Positions 45,108 through 48,948 of a stretch of DNA of 48,948 bases are shown piece after piece; the first letter of the stretch is position 1; each line of letters starts with the position of its first letter. The notes beneath the pieces are model-generated. The model did no database searches, was not told the DNA's origin, and saw only the letters and a list, made by a program, of their open reading frames with translations. Position numbers and translations under genes: made by a program. Location of the stretch: positions 1-48,948 of the forward strand of contig JAWXBP010000358.1 of assembly GCA_034440135.1 (NCBI GenBank), written 5' to 3'. The stretch comes from Planctomycetia bacterium. GTDB taxonomy: Bacteria; Planctomycetota; Planctomycetia; Pirellulales; JALHLM01.

Positions 45108-46694
45108 TCAGGCGGGAAGCAGCCGCGCGGCGCGGCTCAACGCGCGGGCGCCGGTTGGGCCCGGCTCGTCATCGAGCGAATCGATCACCAAGTCCACCAG
45201 ATCATAACCTGCGATGCGGTGGCGAATGGTATCGTTTCCCGCGCCGAGATTGACGTGAACGTGGGCTTCGGAGTGAACGTCCTCGCGCACCGCCGGGAGC
45301 AGCAGGCCGATCAACACGTGATCGTCGCCCGCGCCGGCGTCGACATCGAGATTCACCAGCGGGTAACCGACCCCGTTGAGGGCCAGCCGGTCGTTCCCTT
45401 CGCCCAGGTCGACGCGCATCCGGGCGGCGGCTTCGCGCACTTTTTGCACGGCCGGTAACAGCAACCCGATGCCCACGTTGTCATCTCCACCGCCGGCATC
45501 GAACACGGCGTCGACATGGTCAATGCCGTGCAGATTCGCACGCAGGGCGTCGTTGCCTGCGCCCAAGTCGACGTGCATCCGGGCCGCGGCGTCGCGCACC
45601 TTTTGCACTGCCGGCAGGAGCAGGCCGATCAAGACGTTGTCGTCCCCTTCGCCGGCGGTCAAGTCCAACCCGACGCGGTCGTAGCCCGAAGTGTTCACTC
45701 GGGCGGTGTCGTCGCCAGCCGCGAGATCGACGTGAATTCGTGCTGCGGCTTCACGCACCTTTTGCACGGCCGGCAGCAACATGCCGATCAGGATTCTGTC
45801 TTCACCTTGGCCAGCCGTGAGATCGAGCTCAGGAAGGTCGAACCCGGTCGTGCTCGAACGCAGGTAGTCGTCTCCGTCGCCCAACTCGACCTTCATACGT
45901 GCAGCCGCTTCGCGCACTTTCTGGACAGCCGGCAGCAGCAATCCCGTCACAACTTCGTCGTCGCCTCCGCCCGCGGACACGTCAAGATCGACGTCGTCGA
46001 TGCCGGACGTATTCACGCGCAGCCGGTCGTTTCCTTCCCCCAGCCCGAGATTCAGGCGTGCCGCGGCTTCGCGCACTTTTTGAACGGCCGGCAGCAATAG
46101 ACCGATTCCGACTCCGTCATCGCCACCGCCGGCACGCAAATCGAGTTTCACGTCCGGCAGATTCGCCGATTGCAGGCCGAAGCGATCGTTGTCGTCTCCC
46201 AAATCCACGGACAATGACGCGCCCGGTTTGCCCGGCCGCACGTTGGGGATCGATCGAGCGCCCAAGTCGATGTCGACGTGGTCCTGCCCCTGTTGCCCGA
46301 TGATCGATAGATCGATGTGCTGTTCCAGCGGCGCCGCGTCAAGCAGCACGCCCCGAACCAGCAAAAAATCGTCGCCAGCGCCCAGGTCGATGCCGACCGG
46401 AATCACCGGTGCCCGTCCGGCTTCGCGGCGGTACAGAAACTTGTCGTCGCCCGCCAAGAGGTCCACTTTGATCTGCCTGACGCCGCGGAATTCCCAGTGC
46501 GTCTCGCCCTCCCCACGGGTGTTGACGATCACTTTGCCCTGGCCGTCGTCGATGACGTTGGCACTATCCGCTTCGCGGGTGCCGACGATCGACAGCAGTC
46601 CGTCGGTCAGCACGGGCTGAACCGACATGCAGATGCGGTCCTCAAGCCGTTCCGTGGCAGTCCAACGAGAGCGAAGACGATGACGGCGTGACAT
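45108..46694 (-). CDS. Secreted repeat protein: acidic calcium-type repeats fused to prepilin-like motif
   Basis: This 528-residue protein has an N-terminal ERLEDRICMSV motif (LEPRxLL-like export/anchor segment). Residues 75-190 are Gly/Asp-rich repeats (VDLLAGDDKF, IDLGAGDDFLLV). From residue 198 there are six copies with an exact 53-residue period. Each begins with GLLLPAVQKVREAAAR (starts 198, 251, 304, 357, 410, 463; the last degenerates after PAV). Each continues with an acidic stretch such as VDLGAGNDALRANLHGIDHV and AGGGDDNV. The first 16 residues resemble the core of the DUF1559 prepilin-like N-terminal helix; the rest resembles RTX-type calcium repeats. Surface or extracellular location and calcium binding are inferred. 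Codons differ between copies. Confidence 0.8.
   Translation of the reverse strand: MSRRHRLRSRWTATERLEDRICMSVQPVLTDGLLSIVGTREADSANVIDDGQGKVIVNTRGEGETHWEFRGVRQIKVDLLAGDDKFLYRREAGRAPVIPVGIDLGAGDDFLLVRGVLLDAAPLEQHIDLSIIGQQGQDHVDIDLGARSIPNVRPGKPGASLSVDLGDDNDRFGLQSANLPDVKLDLRAGGGDDGVGIGLLLPAVQKVREAAARLNLGLGEGNDRLRVNTSGIDDVDLDVSAGGGDDEVVTGLLLPAVQKVREAAARMKVELGDGDDYLRSSTTGFDLPELDLTAGQGEDRILIGMLLPAVQKVREAAARIHVDLAAGDDTARVNTSGYDRVGLDLTAGEGDDNVLIGLLLPAVQKVRDAAARMHVDLGAGNDALRANLHGIDHVDAVFDAGGGDDNVGIGLLLPAVQKVREAAARMRVDLGEGNDRLALNGVGYPLVNLDVDAGAGDDHVLIGLLLPAVREDVHSEAHVHVNLGAGNDTIRHRIAGYDLVDLVIDSLDDEPGPTGARALSRAARLLPA
45261..46103 (-). repeat. Six 159-bp tandem repeat units inside the secreted repeat protein gene
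   Basis: Copies start at residues 198, 251, 304, 357, 410 and 463, an exact 159-bp period. Amino-acid identity of the 16-residue core is near total in five copies, while the DNA of the same core varies at many third positions (for example CTTTTTGCACGGCCGGTAAC against CCTTTTGCACTGCCGGCAGG). This points to selection on the protein sequence, not a recent duplication. Confidence 0.8.
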
Positions 46695-46987
46695 GGGCAG
46701 ACTCCAAAGGGTCGTTCAGCGGACGCGCGACGTTAGCCAAGACAGCGTTAAGGGGAAGATGGCGATCCTTCCAACCAATCGAGGAACCATACACGGGTCG
46801 ATCGGAAGACACGGAAAAATCACCGGGCGGTGTTCCCCCTACACTGAATACCGAAGGGAAGCCGGGACGTTACAGAAAAATGGACGGATTTTTTATGAAG
46901 GTCTGCAATCAGGCCGCCATGCGTGACGGAAGTCGTTACTGTATTTAAGGATGCGGCAGATTCGAAATATCCGCCGCTGCGGCATAT
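46695..46987. other. Intergenic region upstream of the repeat protein gene
   Basis: Between the MFS gene end and the repeat protein start. It contains a minus-strand sequence resembling an extracytoplasmic-function sigma promoter at 46846-46874 and an AT-rich dyad (AAAAAT...ATTTTTT) just upstream of it. No gene recognised. Confidence 0.45.
46846..46874 (-). promoter_or_regulatory. Candidate ECF-sigma-type promoter
   Basis: On the minus strand TGTAACG is followed by a 16-nt spacer and GTATTC, close to the spacing of ECF sigma promoters. It would drive the repeat protein gene with a leader of about 145 nt. The motif assignment is by eye. Confidence 0.35.
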
Positions 46988-48322
46988 TCAGCGATCTGAA
47001 ATTTGCCAATCGCGAAGATATTCCAGGCTTCGGCGGTAATGTTTCTGGCCCAACCCAAGGAGTACAGCAGCCGGAAAGTGCGTGATGGCCCCCACGACGA
47101 CCAGGGAATAGTGCAGTGCCTGCTGGTCCTGGAAGACGTGCTCCGTGAACAACGCCACCACAGTTGCACCGGAACCCAGCCCGATCAGATTGATCACGAA
47201 CAAATAGATCGCAGTGGCCTGGGCCCGCATCGTGTTCGGCATCATCCGCTGAATTGCGGCCGGGGCGACGCCAAAGGGCATACTGAGGAAGAAAATCGCC
47301 GGGGTCAACAAGATCGCCGCCCAGGTTGCGTTCGGCGCCAACGGGAACGCTAGCCCGAAGGGCAGCCAACCGACGGCGCCCAACAAGGCCGCGCGGAGAT
47401 TGCCGTCCGAGTGGCCGCGCTGGTGGAGCCAGTCGGCCAATTTGCCGCCAAACACCACGCCGCACGTACCGGCGATACCCACGATCAATCCAAAAAGCAT
47501 GCCGACTTCGCCCGCCTTCCATCCATAGCGGCGCACGAACATCGTCGGAATCCAGGCGGTGCCGCCATAGGCGTTGAGCGTGACCAGGGCGATACCAAGA
47601 TTCAAACAACTGAACGTCGCCGCGTTGTCGCGCACATAGGCCCAGACTTCGCCAAGGGAAGCGGTCGTGGCCACGCCGCGCCGGGCAGGCTCGCGGACCG
47701 TCAGCCAGGTCAGCAAAGCGACCGGCAAACCAGGCAGGCCGACTAGCAGAAACACCAATTGCCAGGAGCGAATCGATCCCAGCCAAGGCAATTCGATCGA
47801 CTCCTGCTGCGCCGCGAACTTGACGACGATTCCTCCTAAGACAAACGCCAGGCCCGACCCGATGTAGATGCCCATCGAGTAGACGCTCATCGCGGTGGAG
47901 CGCCGCTCGGGGCGAAAATAGTCGGCGATCATCGAATACGCTGACGGGGACAACGTGGCCTCGCCAATGCCAACGCCCATGCGCATCAGCGCCAACGTCC
48001 AATATTGCCGTGCCAGCCCGCAACCCGCGGTCATCACGCTCCAAAAAGCAATGCCGACGGCGATCACATTGCGACGATTCTTCGTATCCGCCAATCGCCC
48101 GAGCGGAATGCCGAACAGCGTATAGAAGACGGCAAAACTCACGCCCATCAGCAGACTCATCCAGGTATCGTTGATGGCCAGGTCCCGCTGGATCGGTCCG
48201 ACGAGCAAGCTCAGAATCTGGCGATCGATAAACGAGAACACGTAGGCCAGCGTGAGCACGCCCACGACATACCAGGCCTCGCCGGGCGAAGGATAGGGGG
48301 CGTCGGTTTGCTCGTCGCTCAT
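46988..48322 (-). CDS. MFS transporter (Spinster-like)
   Basis: This 444-residue protein has 12 hydrophobic helices. The typical MFS loop between helices 2 and 3 reads GIPLGRLADTKNRRNVIAVG. Helix 1 ends YVFSFIDRQILSLLVGPIQR, the pattern of Spinster-like transporters, and helix 4 contains MRMGVGIGEATLSPSAYSMI. The C-terminal half repeats the fold, with FGGKLADWLHQRG in the equivalent loop. Such proteins move small organic molecules by H+ or substrate gradients; the substrate is unknown. Start: ATG at 48322 (MSDEQTDA); a longer in-frame start adds 17 residues of poor signal. It diverges from the acyl-CoA dehydrogenase gene. Confidence 0.88.
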   Translation of the reverse strand: MSDEQTDAPYPSPGEAWYVVGVLTLAYVFSFIDRQILSLLVGPIQRDLAINDTWMSLLMGVSFAVFYTLFGIPLGRLADTKNRRNVIAVGIAFWSVMTAGCGLARQYWTLALMRMGVGIGEATLSPSAYSMIADYFRPERRSTAMSVYSMGIYIGSGLAFVLGGIVVKFAAQQESIELPWLGSIRSWQLVFLLVGLPGLPVALLTWLTVREPARRGVATTASLGEVWAYVRDNAATFSCLNLGIALVTLNAYGGTAWIPTMFVRRYGWKAGEVGMLFGLIVGIAGTCGVVFGGKLADWLHQRGHSDGNLRAALLGAVGWLPFGLAFPLAPNATWAAILLTPAIFFLSMPFGVAPAAIQRMMPNTMRAQATAIYLFVINLIGLGSGATVVALFTEHVFQDQQALHYSLVVVGAITHFPAAVLLGLGQKHYRRSLEYLRDWQISDR

Positions 48323-48447
48323 GGGCGGCCGTTGGTGGCAAGAAAAAGTGCGCGAATGAAATCCAGGGTGCATGAGCGTAGCATGCCCGCCGCGCCGTGG
48401 TAAGCTTACGCACGGAAATGATCGCCGCGCCGGGAGCTTGAGCCACG

Positions 48448-48948
48448 ATGGAGTCCGCGCAGGAGTTGTTCGCTTTATCGCCGCGCGCGGAGGATCTCCG
48501 CGGCCGGCTGCTGCAGTTCTTCGAGCAGCACATCTATCCCCACGAGGCGACCTATCGCGCGCAAGGCGTGAGCGCCGAGCGCTGGCAACCGCGGCCGATC
48601 ATCGAGGAATTGAAAGCGCTCGCCAGGCAGGCGGGGCTATGGAATCTCTTCCTCCCCGAAAGCAAATGGGGTGCCGGGCTGACGAACCTGGAGTACGCCC
48701 CGCTTTGCGAAATCATGGGGCGAGTCCTCTGGTCGGCGGAGGTCTTCAATTGCTCCGCGCCCGATACGGGCAACATGGAGGTCCTCGCCCGCTACGGCAC
48801 GTCGGAGCAACAAGAGCGCTGGCTCAAGCCGCTGCTGGGGGGCGAAATCCGCTCGTGCTTCGCGATGACGGAACCGGACGTGGCCTCGTCGGACGCCACG
48901 AATATTCGCGCGCGAATCGAGCGGCAAGGCGACGACTACATCCTGAAC
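48448..48948 (+). CDS. Acyl-CoA dehydrogenase, N-terminal part (runs off the window)
   Basis: The first 167 codons have no stop before the end of the window. The N-terminal helical domain starts [40 protein letters not shown] and APLCEIMGR follow, then [18 protein letters not shown], the FAD/substrate-binding loop of acyl-CoA dehydrogenases (ACAD10/11-like wording). Such enzymes oxidise acyl-CoA to enoyl-CoA with FAD. The catalytic base and C-terminal domain lie outside. Start: ATG at 48448; a GGGAG box is about 12 nt upstream. It is divergent from the MFS gene, with about 125 bp between starts. Confidence 0.85.
   Translation, partial: MESAQELFALSPRAEDLRGRLLQFFEQHIYPHEATYRAQGVSAERWQPRPIIEELKALARQAGLWNLFLPESKWGAGLTNLEYAPLCEIMGRVLWSAEVFNCSAPDTGNMEVLARYGTSEQQERWLKPLLGGEIRSCFAMTEPDVASSDATNIRARIERQGDDYILN

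Noticed and set aside
46893-48533. Minus-strand open frame of 546 codons overlapping the MFS gene
   Set aside because: A different frame of the same strand, rich in Arg and Ala with no membrane helices; the MFS frame has 12.

Overview
The window looks like a chromosomal segment of a planctomycete, probably of the Pirellulales type. GC is high and coding density is moderate. Genes sit in short runs on both strands, with intergenic gaps of 100-500 bp. Several lineage hallmarks are present: secreted proteins with an LEPRxLL-like N-terminal motif (RIESLEVRRLM, ERLEDRICMS), a dockerin/EF-hand-like tandem inside a parallel beta-helix protein, a large membrane pyrophosphatase, a membrane-anchored Ser/Thr kinase, Tat-exported Gfo/Idh/MocA and TIM-barrel enzymes, glycine-rich secreted proteins, and many interspersed palindromic repeats. 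No rRNA, tRNA, CRISPR array, transposase or prophage gene was recognised. Family assignments come from reading motifs by eye, not from database searches.

Layout. 1-3.6 kb: the 3' end of an unrecognised gene, a strong terminator, an SgcJ-like secreted protein and a glycine-rich secreted protein. 3.8-7.0 kb: two exported thioredoxin-fold proteins, a ComEA-like helix-hairpin-helix protein and nadC. 7.0-12.6 kb: a class III aminotransferase, a CPBP (CAAX-like) protease, a translationally coupled pair of Tat-exported sugar-type enzymes, and a Gly/His-rich secreted protein. 12.8-17.0 kb: purine nucleoside phosphorylase, an SDR oxidoreductase, an orphan ExbD and a transmembrane Ser/Thr kinase. 17.5-22.2 kb: an RluA-type pseudouridine synthase, a tiny lysine-rich protein, a membrane protein, then hemQ and purH. 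22.4-29.3 kb: a large secreted protein, a TPR lipoprotein, a BRCT-MerR-TPR regulator and a 1052-residue beta-helix/dockerin protein. 29.5-33.1 kb: a three-gene ABC operon. 33.4-42.5 kb: a membrane pyrophosphatase, a 1449-residue membrane-anchored protein with a degenerate caspase-like segment, and a Cys-rich HEAT-repeat secreted protein. 42.7-48.9 kb: a double-NIPSNAP protein, a methyltransferase, a striking tandem-repeat secreted protein, an MFS transporter and the start of an acyl-CoA dehydrogenase.

Housekeeping functions (NAD, purine, heme, RNA modification, energy coupling) alternate with lineage-restricted secreted and surface proteins. The most unusual item is the protein at 45108-46694. 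It carries six 53-residue repeats. Each joins an acidic Gly/Asp-rich segment of the calcium-binding type to a near-invariant GLLLPAVQKVREAAAR segment, which closely resembles the core of the N-terminal helix of planctomycete DUF1559 prepilin-like proteins. Other points worth a second look are the BRCT-MerR-TPR fusion, the caspase-like segment without a catalytic Cys, the roughly 110-residue insert in the pyrophosphatase, and several hairpin-forming intergenic repeats. One of these repeats supplies the stop codon of an ABC ATPase gene.
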